Shown: piece after piece, positions 17,397 through 24,689 of the stretch
Layout: each line of letters starts with the position of its first letter
How positions within the stretch are numbered: position 1 is the stretch's first letter
Assembly: GCF_030388325.1 (NCBI RefSeq)
Contig: NZ_CP103794.1
Location: 3,472,001 to 3,536,000, forward strand
DNA: 64,000 bases
Direction: 5' to 3'
Origin: Flavobacterium johnsoniae
GTDB lineage: Bacteria; Bacteroidota; Bacteroidia; Flavobacteriales; Flavobacteriaceae
Program-made: the position numbers and the translations under genes
The notes under the pieces: model-generated
Told to the model about the DNA's origin: nothing
What the model saw: only the letters and a program-made list of their open reading frames with translations
Databases searched by the model: none

Positions 17397-18089
17397 ATGA
17401 AAACAGCAGGCAATACAATATTCATTAGCGGGGGAAGTGCCGGTATAGGATTGGCAGTTGCAAAAAAATTAAGCAGCTCAGGCAATAAAATAATAATTAA
17501 CGGGCGCAGTGGAGAACGTCTGCAGAGTGCTTTAAAACAATTGGATAATGCAGCGGCTATACAAGGGGATTTATCTCTGGAAGCCGATAGAATTCGAATT
17601 GCGGAACAGTTAAAAGAGCATTACCCGGAAGTAAATCTAATCATTAACAATGCCGGTGCAGCGTTCAGTTATCTTTTAAGTGAAACTTTAAATGCCCACC
17701 AGAAAGCCGCAATAGAGATGAATACCAATTATTTGAGCGTAATTCATTTCACGGAGCTTTTACTGCCGCACTTACTGCAGAAAAAAGAATCTGCGGTTGT
17801 TAATATTTCTTCTATTGCCGTATTTGCAAGCCATAAATTGCTTCCAACTTATGGAGCCTCTAAAGCGGCACTTCACAGTTATACCGCCGCACTCCGATCC
17901 ACTTATGAAGAAGAGAAAAATCTTCAAATCTATGAAGTCTATCCCCCGCTGGTCAATACTGAATTTTCAGCTGAGATAGGAGGGGCACAGGGCATTTCGC
18001 CGGACCAGGTTGCAGATGAATTGTTTTTGGCTCTTGAAAAAAATCAGTTTGATGTTCCGGTTGGCGATTCTAAACAATTCTTTAAATAA
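17397..18089 (+). CDS. Short-chain dehydrogenase/reductase (DltE-like)
   Basis: 230 residues, classical SDR. Cofactor motif FISGGSAGIGLAVA, NNAG at the usual place, catalytic serine in VVNISSIA and the active-site pair in YGASKAAL. The C-terminus VYPPLVNTEFS is typical of the DltE-like group. NAD(P)(H)-dependent oxidoreductase, cytosolic; substrate unknown. First gene of an operon with 18096 and 18865 (gaps of 6 and 1 bases) behind two TetR operator copies. Confidence 0.9.
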   Translation: MKTAGNTIFISGGSAGIGLAVAKKLSSSGNKIIINGRSGERLQSALKQLDNAAAIQGDLSLEADRIRIAEQLKEHYPEVNLIINNAGAAFSYLLSETLNAHQKAAIEMNTNYLSVIHFTELLLPHLLQKKESAVVNISSIAVFASHKLLPTYGASKAALHSYTAALRSTYEEEKNLQIYEVYPPLVNTEFSAEIGGAQGISPDQVADELFLALEKNQFDVPVGDSKQFFK

Positions 18090-18095
18090 ACCATT

Positions 18096-18863
18096 ATGGA
18101 CATAAAAGGCAAAACGATATTGATCACCGGAGGCGCTTCCGGTATTGGGTTTGAAGCGGCCAAACAGTTCTTGGCACTCGGAGCCAAAGTAATCATTACG
18201 GGAAGAAATCAGGCCAAATTGGATGCCGCTAAAAAAGCATATCCAGCCATCACAGCAATTCAAAGCGATGCGGCAGATAAAGAAGATGCAAAATTTCTTT
18301 TTAACAAAGTAAGAGAACTCGGAGGTATTGACATTTTATACAATAATGCCGCCGTACTTGCACCGCCGTCAAATTTAGGTATCCCAAGTGACAGACATAT
18401 TGAAGGTGCCGCTTACGAAATGCAGGTCAATTACATAGGCGTTATAAGGCTTAATAACCTGTTTATGGACATGCTGCAGTCCAGAAAAGAAGCCGCGATA
18501 ATAAATACAACATCAATACTCAGCCAGGCCCCGTCATTGATTGAAGCCACCTATTCTTCTTCTAAAACCGCGCTGGCTTTCTACACCGTGTCGCTTCGTG
18601 AGCATTTGAAGATAATAGGAAGTCACGTAAAAATATTTGAACTGATCCCGCCGCTTGTTGCCACAGAAATGACCGCAGACCGGAAAGATAAAAAAATATC
18701 GGTTCAGGAAATGGTAAAAGGACTTATAGACGGGCTTGAGAAGGAAAATTATACCATACGCGTGGGCGATGCGAAACTCTTCAGCCTGGTTAACAGGTTT
18801 TTTCCAAAAACAGCCTTTAGACTAATTAACCCTAAGAAAAGCCATCAGCTTTTAAAAAACTAA
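18096..18863 (+). CDS. Short-chain dehydrogenase/reductase (DltE-like), second in operon
   Basis: 255 residues. LITGGASGIGFEAA binds the cofactor; YNNAAVL replaces NNAG; the active site is TTSILSQ with YSSSK. ELIPPLVATEMTA parallels the C-terminal part of the preceding gene, so the two are distant paralogues. Cytosolic NAD(P)-dependent enzyme with unknown substrate. One base separates its stop from the start of the MDR gene, indicating coupled translation. Confidence 0.9.
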   Translation: MDIKGKTILITGGASGIGFEAAKQFLALGAKVIITGRNQAKLDAAKKAYPAITAIQSDAADKEDAKFLFNKVRELGGIDILYNNAAVLAPPSNLGIPSDRHIEGAAYEMQVNYIGVIRLNNLFMDMLQSRKEAAIINTTSILSQAPSLIEATYSSSKTALAFYTVSLREHLKIIGSHVKIFELIPPLVATEMTADRKDKKISVQEMVKGLIDGLEKENYTIRVGDAKLFSLVNRFFPKTAFRLINPKKSHQLLKN

Positions 18864-18864
18864 T

Positions 18865-19899
18865 ATGAAAGCATTTATCATAAATAAATATACTAAAGCA
18901 GGTCTGCAGCTTGCAGATGTTCCAGATCCAGTTGTGGGCAATAATGATGTTTTAATTGAAGTCTATGCCGCAGGGGTTAATCTTTTGGATTCCAAAATAA
19001 AAACAGGAGAGTTTAAATTGATGCTTCCCTATAAAATGCCTATGATTCTGGGGCATGATGTGGCGGGTATTGTGGTCAAAACAGGTAAAAATGCCACAAA
19101 ATTTAAAGTCGGGGACCACGTATATTCCCGCCCAGCGGATTACCATGCAGGGACTTTTGCCGAGTATATTGCCGTGAATGAAAAAGATGCGGCATTCAAG
19201 CCCAAAAACATTTCTATGAACCAGGCGGCTTCTATTCCGCTGGCTGCGCTCACGGCATGGCAGGCATTGGTAGAGCTTTCGGGTTTGAAAAAGGGCCAGA
19301 AAGTATTTATCCAGGCAGGTTCAGGAGGTGTTGGAACCATAGCGATACAGCTGGCAAAGCACCTGGGGGCTGTGGTTGCCACTACAGCCAGTGCAAAAAG
19401 TTTTGAACTGCTGAAAAACCTCGGTGCTGATATACTTATTGATTATAAAACCAATGATTTTGAGCATATGCTTAAAGATTATGATGTTGTTCTGAACAGC
19501 CAGGATCAGAAAACACTTGAAAAATCATTAAACGTTTTAAAACCTCACGGAAAGGCAGTCTCCATTTCAGGACCGCCGACACCTGAGTTTGCAAAAGAGA
19601 TAGGACTGCCGTGGCATTTGAGCATAATTATGTCCCTGCTTAGTTTTGGTGTAAGAAATAAGGCTAAAAAGAAGCGTGTGAACTTTAGTTTTCTATTTAT
19701 GAGAGCTGAAGGAAGCCAGCTGCAGGAAATTACAAAACTTATTGAAAATGGAATTATTAGACCAGTAGTAGATAAAGTATTTGTTTTTGAACAGACCAAC
19801 CAGGCCCTGGAGTATGTAGAAAGCGGGCGCGCTAAAGGTAAGGTTGTAATACAGATAAAAAGTGAGAACCAGCAGATGCACAGTGTAAAACCTCATTGA
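18865..19899 (+). CDS. Zinc-independent MDR, quinone-oxidoreductase-like
   Basis: 344 residues of the medium-chain dehydrogenase superfamily. N-terminal GroES-like domain with PMILGHDVAGIVVKTG, then a Rossmann domain with QAGSGGVGTIAIQLAKHLGA. The zinc-binding cysteines of alcohol dehydrogenases are absent, which fits the NADPH:quinone or enone reductase branch. Grouped with two SDRs under TetR control, it probably reduces reactive carbonyls or quinones; that role is inferred from family and context. Confidence 0.9.
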   Translation: MKAFIINKYTKAGLQLADVPDPVVGNNDVLIEVYAAGVNLLDSKIKTGEFKLMLPYKMPMILGHDVAGIVVKTGKNATKFKVGDHVYSRPADYHAGTFAEYIAVNEKDAAFKPKNISMNQAASIPLAALTAWQALVELSGLKKGQKVFIQAGSGGVGTIAIQLAKHLGAVVATTASAKSFELLKNLGADILIDYKTNDFEHMLKDYDVVLNSQDQKTLEKSLNVLKPHGKAVSISGPPTPEFAKEIGLPWHLSIIMSLLSFGVRNKAKKKRVNFSFLFMRAEGSQLQEITKLIENGIIRPVVDKVFVFEQTNQALEYVESGRAKGKVVIQIKSENQQMHSVKPH

Positions 19900-19948
19900 T
19901 CAATGCAGGTTTTACCCTCAGGCGGCAATAATTTTTTAATCCACACCA

Positions 19949-20863
19949 ATGCAGAGAATTAACCACAGTCCCAATGATGCCGCTGAGTATCATCTGAATC
20001 GGTACCAGCATAATGTGCCGAGGTTTTCCCTTTACCAGATTGAGGCTTATTTAAAAAAATACGATAAGAAAAGAAGGATAGCCCATGCCGCGAACCACTA
20101 TCAGATCATCTGGTTTAAAAAGGGAAATGGCCGCTATTTTGTCAATTTTAAAGCCTGCGATATTGACCGGAACACTCTTTTTTTTCTAACTGAAAATGAT
20201 AATCATTATTTTGACAGAAATACCGGTTACAGCGGGGTTTTGATTCAGTTCAATGAAGAGTTTCTGATCCGGGACAGCAGGGATGCCGCGTTTTTTTCGA
20301 AACACAGCCTGCCGGATACCCACATTCAGCCTGCTTGTTCACTTACCGCAGAGGATGCCTTTATTTTAGATGAATATTTACAGCTGATCAAAAATGAATT
20401 AGAAGATAAAAATCAAAACAGCCATGAAGAACTTTTAAGGTCTTACCTCAAAGCATTTCTTATTCAGCTTCACTACAGATGGAAAAAAACGGCTGCACTT
20501 GATGGGCGACGGATTTCACCTAAGGATAAAAAGCAGCAGCAATTAATAAAATTTGTTGATCTGGTAGAAGAAAATTATAAAAAAGACCTTAAAGTTTCTG
20601 ATTATGCAGCACTAATGCAGATATCATCAAGGACATTATCGGGCCTTACCAGAGAATTGGCAGATAAAAGCCCCTCGGAGATTATCTGCGAAAGGATTAT
20701 AAAAGAAGCGCAAAGAATGCTCCTTGACACTAATTGGAATATCAGTAAAATTGGATATTTTCTGGGCTTTGATGATGATTCTTATTTTGTAAAATATTTT
20801 AAAAGATACGAAGGCATCCCGCCTTTGGATTTCAGAAGGGCTCCCTTGAAGCAAATATCGTAA
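19949..20863 (+). CDS. AraC-family transcriptional regulator
   Basis: 304 residues. The N-terminal half is a cupin-like sensor (QIIWFKKGNGRYFVNFKACD). The C-terminal 100 residues hold two HTH motifs: LKVSDYAALMQISSRTLSGL and WNISKIGYFLGFDDDSYFVK, ending YEGIPPLDFR. Cytoplasmic activator of unknown regulon. It starts 49 bases after the MDR gene and may be read through from that operon or may regulate it. Confidence 0.9.
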   Translation: MQRINHSPNDAAEYHLNRYQHNVPRFSLYQIEAYLKKYDKKRRIAHAANHYQIIWFKKGNGRYFVNFKACDIDRNTLFFLTENDNHYFDRNTGYSGVLIQFNEEFLIRDSRDAAFFSKHSLPDTHIQPACSLTAEDAFILDEYLQLIKNELEDKNQNSHEELLRSYLKAFLIQLHYRWKKTAALDGRRISPKDKKQQQLIKFVDLVEENYKKDLKVSDYAALMQISSRTLSGLTRELADKSPSEIICERIIKEAQRMLLDTNWNISKIGYFLGFDDDSYFVKYFKRYEGIPPLDFRRAPLKQIS

Positions 20864-21164
20864 GGCTCAGTGATGCTGATCCTGCCAGGACCGGTTTATT
20901 TGGTCCGGAAAAAAATGTTTTATTTCAGGAAAGTTAATTCCATAATGTCTTATTGTTTATCCGCATAAGACCTTTTATGGTTATCAGGCTATGGTCGTTA
21001 TCCGGATTAAGAAAGATGCAGCCCTCAGGTACAGACCAGCATGCAGATTACTGCTGTTTCAATCAAAAAACAGGCTGTCCCGATTAATATCAGCAGATGC
21101 CGGCATTCTGCCCCGGTTAGCCCCACAGCAGCATTTTGCCCGGCTGGACTTTAGAGGATGACGG
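20864..21164. other. Gene-free stretch
   Basis: No gene, repeat or clear hairpin seen here. Confidence 0.4.
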
Positions 21165-21434
21165 CTATTGGTCTGCCTGCCCGGTGGTATTTTCTTCCCC
21201 TGCTGGATTCTCTTCTGCAGCCGGCTGCCGGGGCGTTTTTTTCATCAGCAGGTAGAAATCCCTCAGGTGCCAGAAGGCGGGACAGCGGTCAACAGGGCCG
21301 CTGAAGTTTCTGATGGTCAAATAGCAGCTTCTCAGAAATACCTGCGTATCGGTGATATTGGCCCACGCGGTCAGTCTTACTTCTTTGGGCGGGGGATTAT
21401 GCTCAAAATATCTTTTTATCTCTTCAGGGTTCAT
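21165..21434 (-). CDS. Small hypothetical protein (possibly DUF6965)
   Basis: 89 residues: MNPEEIKRYFEHNPPPKEVR, then a compact domain with WANITDTQVFLRSCYLTI and CPAFWHLRDFYLLM, and a low-complexity tail rich in P, A and E (EENPAGEENTTG). It resembles short Bacteroidota proteins with an EEI-YF...PPP start and a C-P-W-HL-DFY motif, from memory DUF6965, but I am not certain. Cytoplasmic, function unknown. It lies close to the tetranucleotide repeat at 21555. Confidence 0.65.
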   Translation of the reverse strand: MNPEEIKRYFEHNPPPKEVRLTAWANITDTQVFLRSCYLTIRNFSGPVDRCPAFWHLRDFYLLMKKTPRQPAAEENPAGEENTTGQADQ

Positions 21435-21554
21435 GGGGCAAATTTAGGCAAAAATCCCTGTCCTGTCAAGGGATGCAGGGGAGCGGAGGCGGATTTTTTT
21501 GGGGTGCCGCGGCGCTTTTTTTTTCAAGGGAGGTCTGGCAGTCACTGGACTGGC

Positions 21555-21619
21555 TGTTTGTTTGTTTGTTTGTTTGTTTGTTTGTTTGTTTGTTTGTTTG
21601 TTTGTTTGTTTGTTTGTTG
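21555..21619. repeat. Tetranucleotide microsatellite (TGTT)16
   Basis: Sixteen uninterrupted TGTT units. No gene crosses it convincingly; the plus-strand frame giving CLFV repeats has no other coding support. Copy number may vary by slippage. Confidence 0.95.
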
Positions 21620-21670
21620 AAGGGGTTATATGATGTTATTTTATAGGGGTGCTTTTAGGGTTTGTTTTTA

Positions 21671-21752
21671 GGGAGCTTTTTCCCGCTATCCGCTGCAATC
21701 TTCTGCGCCGAAACCCGGCGCAGAAGGATTTTCGCTGCTATCGGGGCTAGGG
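21671..21752 (+). ncRNA. Structured RNA-like element, resembles Flavo-1 (copy 2)
   Basis: Same outer segments as at 13358 (GAGCTTTTTCCCGCTAT at the start, GCTATCGGGGCT at the end) around a perfect 11-bp stem CTTCTGCGCCG / CGGCGCAGAAG with a 5-base loop. The inner stem differs from copy 1 at paired positions on both arms, so pairing is conserved while sequence is not. Confidence 0.6.
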
Positions 21753-21841
21753 GCAGCTGTATGGTGAGTTTTGTTTTTGGAGAGTTAAATATTGACATCT
21801 CTTTGCTTAATTAAAAATTACGAGCTGTTACTTAAAAAAAG

Positions 21842-21875
21842 AAATGGCACCAATTCTCTTCAATTGGCGCCATTT
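21842..21875. terminator. Stem-loop of the hairpin-tail repeat, copy A
   Basis: AAATGGCACCAATT / AATTGGCGCCATTT, 14-bp stem with one mismatch and loop CTCTTC. Almost the same hairpin occurs at 63597-63631. The T-run is short, so it may be a boundary structure rather than a plain terminator. Confidence 0.5.
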
Positions 21876-21881
21876 GGCTTT

Positions 21882-22030
21882 GTGACCCTTACTGAACAAT
21901 TTACAAACCATTTTATGAACGATTTAAAGAAATTGGCTTATTTTCAAGTGAATTTGTAAGATAATTTTTTGATTTTTTGTTTTGAAGCGGTTTGCATGTA
22001 TCGTTAGGGTATGTATTGAAAAACGTTAAA
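21882..22030 (+). repeat. Tail repeat, copy A (about 150 bp)
   Basis: Nearly identical to 27526-27675 over the first 75 bases and alignable to the end (AGCGGTTTG-ATGTATCGT-AGGGT). In one frame it reads VTLTEQFTNHFMNDLKKLAY followed by FQVNL and a stop; the two changes against copy B within this frame are synonymous. A third, diverged copy lies at 63.6 kb. The following 200 bases to 22235 hold nothing I recognise. Confidence 0.75.
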
Positions 22031-22235
22031 TAACTTTATGCTTTTATCTTTTAGCTGTAATAATTATTTGTTGGGTAGATACTTGCATATCTAGATAAAA
22101 TATAGTGATTAAAAATAAAATATTTATTTAAGAAAATGAATATCAAAATTTGTTGATGATATAATTCAACCTTTCAGATAAAACAAACTTTAGATTTTTT
22201 AATTGTGTAAGATTTAATACAGGATATTATTTTAT

Positions 22236-23540
22236 TTAATTTTTATAATGCTTTAAATTGATCGCGTTAAAAGAATATGAAATCATTAAGTAGCTCCAAA
22301 TAGCAAGTTTATTTTCATCTTGTATTTTTGGCAGATATTGCATTGCGTTTGTTGATTTATAAAAAGAAAAGGCATAATTAATTTCCAGTTCTTTGACAGG
22401 TAAGTACTTCAAAGAAAAATCATTTTCATATCCAAGAAACTTTGTCATTTTTTGACCCAAATTATTTAAAAGCGGGTATCGAGTATAAAAAAGGTGAAAA
22501 TCAGAACGAAGAGATAGTTTACTATTTAAGGGAATTACGGTAAATAGATAAGGATTTACTAAACCTTTTCCGTTAACGTCGGAGGGAAAACGGGTAAAGA
22601 CATTCATATTTCCATTGAACTTCCATGTCACGCCATATAAGACATCAAAATCTCCCGAACTATTATCTGATAGATTAGGACTGCTGCCACTAATTATTTC
22701 TGCACCTAAACGCCAAGTAGATTTCAATAGAGATAATTTAATTTCAGGTTGAAAATAGTAAGCAAATAATTTTTGACCTTTTGAATTACGTCCAAACTGC
22801 CAATATGAATTTAAAGTATAATACCATTGTTTCGTTTTAAATTCTATTCTTCCGCCTGCTGTTGCACGAGTATACAATTTCCCTGAACTTGAGTTTTCTA
22901 AAAAATCAACAGCATTCAATGAATTAAATGAAAATCCATGATTGTTATTGTAATTGAGACTATTTACCAACAGGTATTTATACCTATTTGATGCAACAGG
23001 AGAGTAGGCTGACTCAAATTCAGTGCTGTAGTTTCTGGTAAACAAAAAGAAAAAATCATTAGAGAAATATTTTGAGTATTTCATTATCCGTATTCCTTCA
23101 TGGGCTCTCCCTTGCTGTGCCCAAGGAGCATCAGAAAATAATCTGCCATTATCTAATAAAACACTTTGCCTTCCCAATCGTACATTTAGAGATTTAATCT
23201 TAGTCTCAAAATACAATTGATAAAAATTAATGCTTCCAACTTTGGAAGCTTTGCTGTTTTCATCCCAAAGATGAATTTCCTGTAAATCGGATTTAATAAG
23301 CCATTTTTCTCTAGCATACTGCATAGAAATTCTGTTTCTCTGGGTAATAATAAAATAAGGATCAATTGAATCGTTGGGAGGAAGAAAATAATTTGAAGTA
23401 TATTCGACTCTTGGTCTGATTTCAATATTCATTAGAAACTGTTGGGATAAGCTATTTTTTTGCTGTGCGTATAATTGAAATACACATAAATTAATAAAAA
23501 GTAATAAGATTTTTTTACTCGCAAGTATTTTGACTATCAT
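22236..23540 (-). CDS. Outer-membrane beta-barrel, alginate-export-like porin
   Basis: 434 residues. A signal peptide (KKILLLFINLCVFQLYAQQ) precedes a strand-rich protein with alternating aromatic residues. The segment IEIRPRVEYTSNYF, then LQEIHLWDENS and VRLGRQSVLLDNGRLFSDAPW, resembles alginate-export-domain barrels, including the R-Q...DN-R motif. Probably a porin in the outer membrane. It sits downstream of a TonB receptor and a cation efflux gene, although 350 bases and a pseudogene remnant separate it from them. Substrate unknown. Confidence 0.65.
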   Translation of the reverse strand: MIVKILASKKILLLFINLCVFQLYAQQKNSLSQQFLMNIEIRPRVEYTSNYFLPPNDSIDPYFIITQRNRISMQYAREKWLIKSDLQEIHLWDENSKASKVGSINFYQLYFETKIKSLNVRLGRQSVLLDNGRLFSDAPWAQQGRAHEGIRIMKYSKYFSNDFFFLFTRNYSTEFESAYSPVASNRYKYLLVNSLNYNNNHGFSFNSLNAVDFLENSSSGKLYTRATAGGRIEFKTKQWYYTLNSYWQFGRNSKGQKLFAYYFQPEIKLSLLKSTWRLGAEIISGSSPNLSDNSSGDFDVLYGVTWKFNGNMNVFTRFPSDVNGKGLVNPYLFTVIPLNSKLSLRSDFHLFYTRYPLLNNLGQKMTKFLGYENDFSLKYLPVKELEINYAFSFYKSTNAMQYLPKIQDENKLAIWSYLMISYSFNAINLKHYKN

Positions 23541-23641
23541 ACTTCTAATATCCTATAGAATTAGTGTATAAAAGTAATAATAGTATTCATATTTACAATA
23601 TTATAATTACGTTTGATAATCCGCATTTATAATTTGTTCTG

Positions 23642-23731
23642 TTAAATCAGTAATGCGATTAGAGCCGGCACTTCTACCAAAGAATCTATGACAAATGCAA
23701 AAGCCTGAACGATGATTATTACCAATACTCC
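23642..23731 (-). pseudogene. C-terminal remnant of an ACR3-like permease
   Basis: The minus strand reads [20 protein letters not shown] then stop. The intact arsenite permease at 32011 has [20 protein letters not shown] at the same place, and the bases are clearly homologous (ACTTCTACCAAAG shared on the plus strand). Only about 30 codons survive; the frame closes upstream at a stop. Confidence 0.65.
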
Positions 23732-23786
23732 ATGCATGCAGCAATGTTAAGCTGGAAAATACTGCCCGTCGCTGTTAAAGAAGATC

Positions 23787-23826
23787 AAAATCTGTCTCAC
23801 AATTTGTGTGAAACAGATTTTTTTTG
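23787..23826 (+). terminator. Stem-loop terminator
   Basis: 15-bp stem AAAATCTGTCTCACA / TGTGAAACAGATTTT with one mismatch, followed by a T-run on the plus strand. It lies between the 3' end of the cation efflux gene and the remnant at 23642 and could also stop minus-strand transcription. Confidence 0.65.
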
Positions 23827-23896
23827 GTTTCTCTATTGGTGCAGCGATAAAAAAAATAATTTTGAAGAACATTCTATACTTTTAAATTACCAAATA

Positions 23897-24685
23897 TCAT
23901 AACTGTAATATTTTTAATGCTCCTCTAGCGACTATGAAAAACACACAAACACCAATAATAAGATCGGGTACCATTGAATTAGTAAAGTATACTAATATAC
24001 CAGCAATTATGACTCCCATATTAATTACAATATCATTCGAAGTAAAAATCATACTAGCTTCCATATGTGCCTCTTTACTTTTAGATTTTTGAAGCAGGTA
24101 AAGGCATAACGAATTACCTACAAGTGCAAATAATGAAACTATTATCATAGTTCCGTATGCAGGAATATGGTCTGAGTCTACAAATCTTCTTAAAACTTCA
24201 ATAAGTCCCAAAACTGCAAGACCAATCTGAAAATAACCACTTATTTTTGCTACACTTCCTTTTCTTGAAGCTGTGCTCCCGACAGCAAACAGAGCTAAAC
24301 CATATACAATGCTATCGGCGAACATATCCAAACTGTCGGCAACCAATCCCATCGAATTGGATATAAAACCTGTAATTATCTCTATTAGAAAGAATGAAAA
24401 GTTTACAATGAGAACCTGCCATAATAACTTACTTTGCTGTGAGTCACTGTTTGTCTCTACATGTTCTGATGTATGTTCTGATGCCAGCAGAGTGCTGTCC
24501 AGATTAAGAGTATCAATTGCATTTGTTATAAGAGTGTCGTCGTCCGTATGATAGATCTTTAATCTTCTGTTTGCAATGTCAAAATCAAGCTGTTTGATTT
24601 GTTCTAAACCAGCGAGCTTCATTCGTATTAATTGTTCCTCACTGGGACAATCCATTTTTCTTATATTATATATACTTTTTTTCAT
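23897..24685 (-). CDS. Cation diffusion facilitator with N-terminal metal-binding domain
   Basis: 262 residues from ATG at 24685. The first 75 residues form a ferredoxin-like HMA-type domain whose usual GMTCxxC is replaced by KMDCPSEE. The membrane part has about six helices; the metal site is DSLDMFADS in helix 2 and SNDIVIN in helix 5. Known role of the family: proton-driven export of divalent cations (Zn, Co, Cd, Ni). The start lies four bases after the stop of the TonB receptor, so both are one operon. Which metal is carried cannot be read from the sequence. Confidence 0.86.
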   Translation of the reverse strand: MKKSIYNIRKMDCPSEEQLIRMKLAGLEQIKQLDFDIANRRLKIYHTDDDTLITNAIDTLNLDSTLLASEHTSEHVETNSDSQQSKLLWQVLIVNFSFFLIEIITGFISNSMGLVADSLDMFADSIVYGLALFAVGSTASRKGSVAKISGYFQIGLAVLGLIEVLRRFVDSDHIPAYGTMIIVSLFALVGNSLCLYLLQKSKSKEAHMEASMIFTSNDIVINMGVIIAGILVYFTNSMVPDLIIGVCVFFIVARGALKILQL

Positions 24686-24689
24686 AAGA

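Noticed and set aside
21555..21619. CRISPR-like array
   Set aside because: A 4-base unit with no spacers is a microsatellite. No repeat-spacer arrangement was seen anywhere in the window.
21168..21620. 150-residue plus-strand frame ending in CLFV repeats
   Set aside because: It is antisense to the 89-residue gene at 21165 and its end is the TGTT microsatellite.
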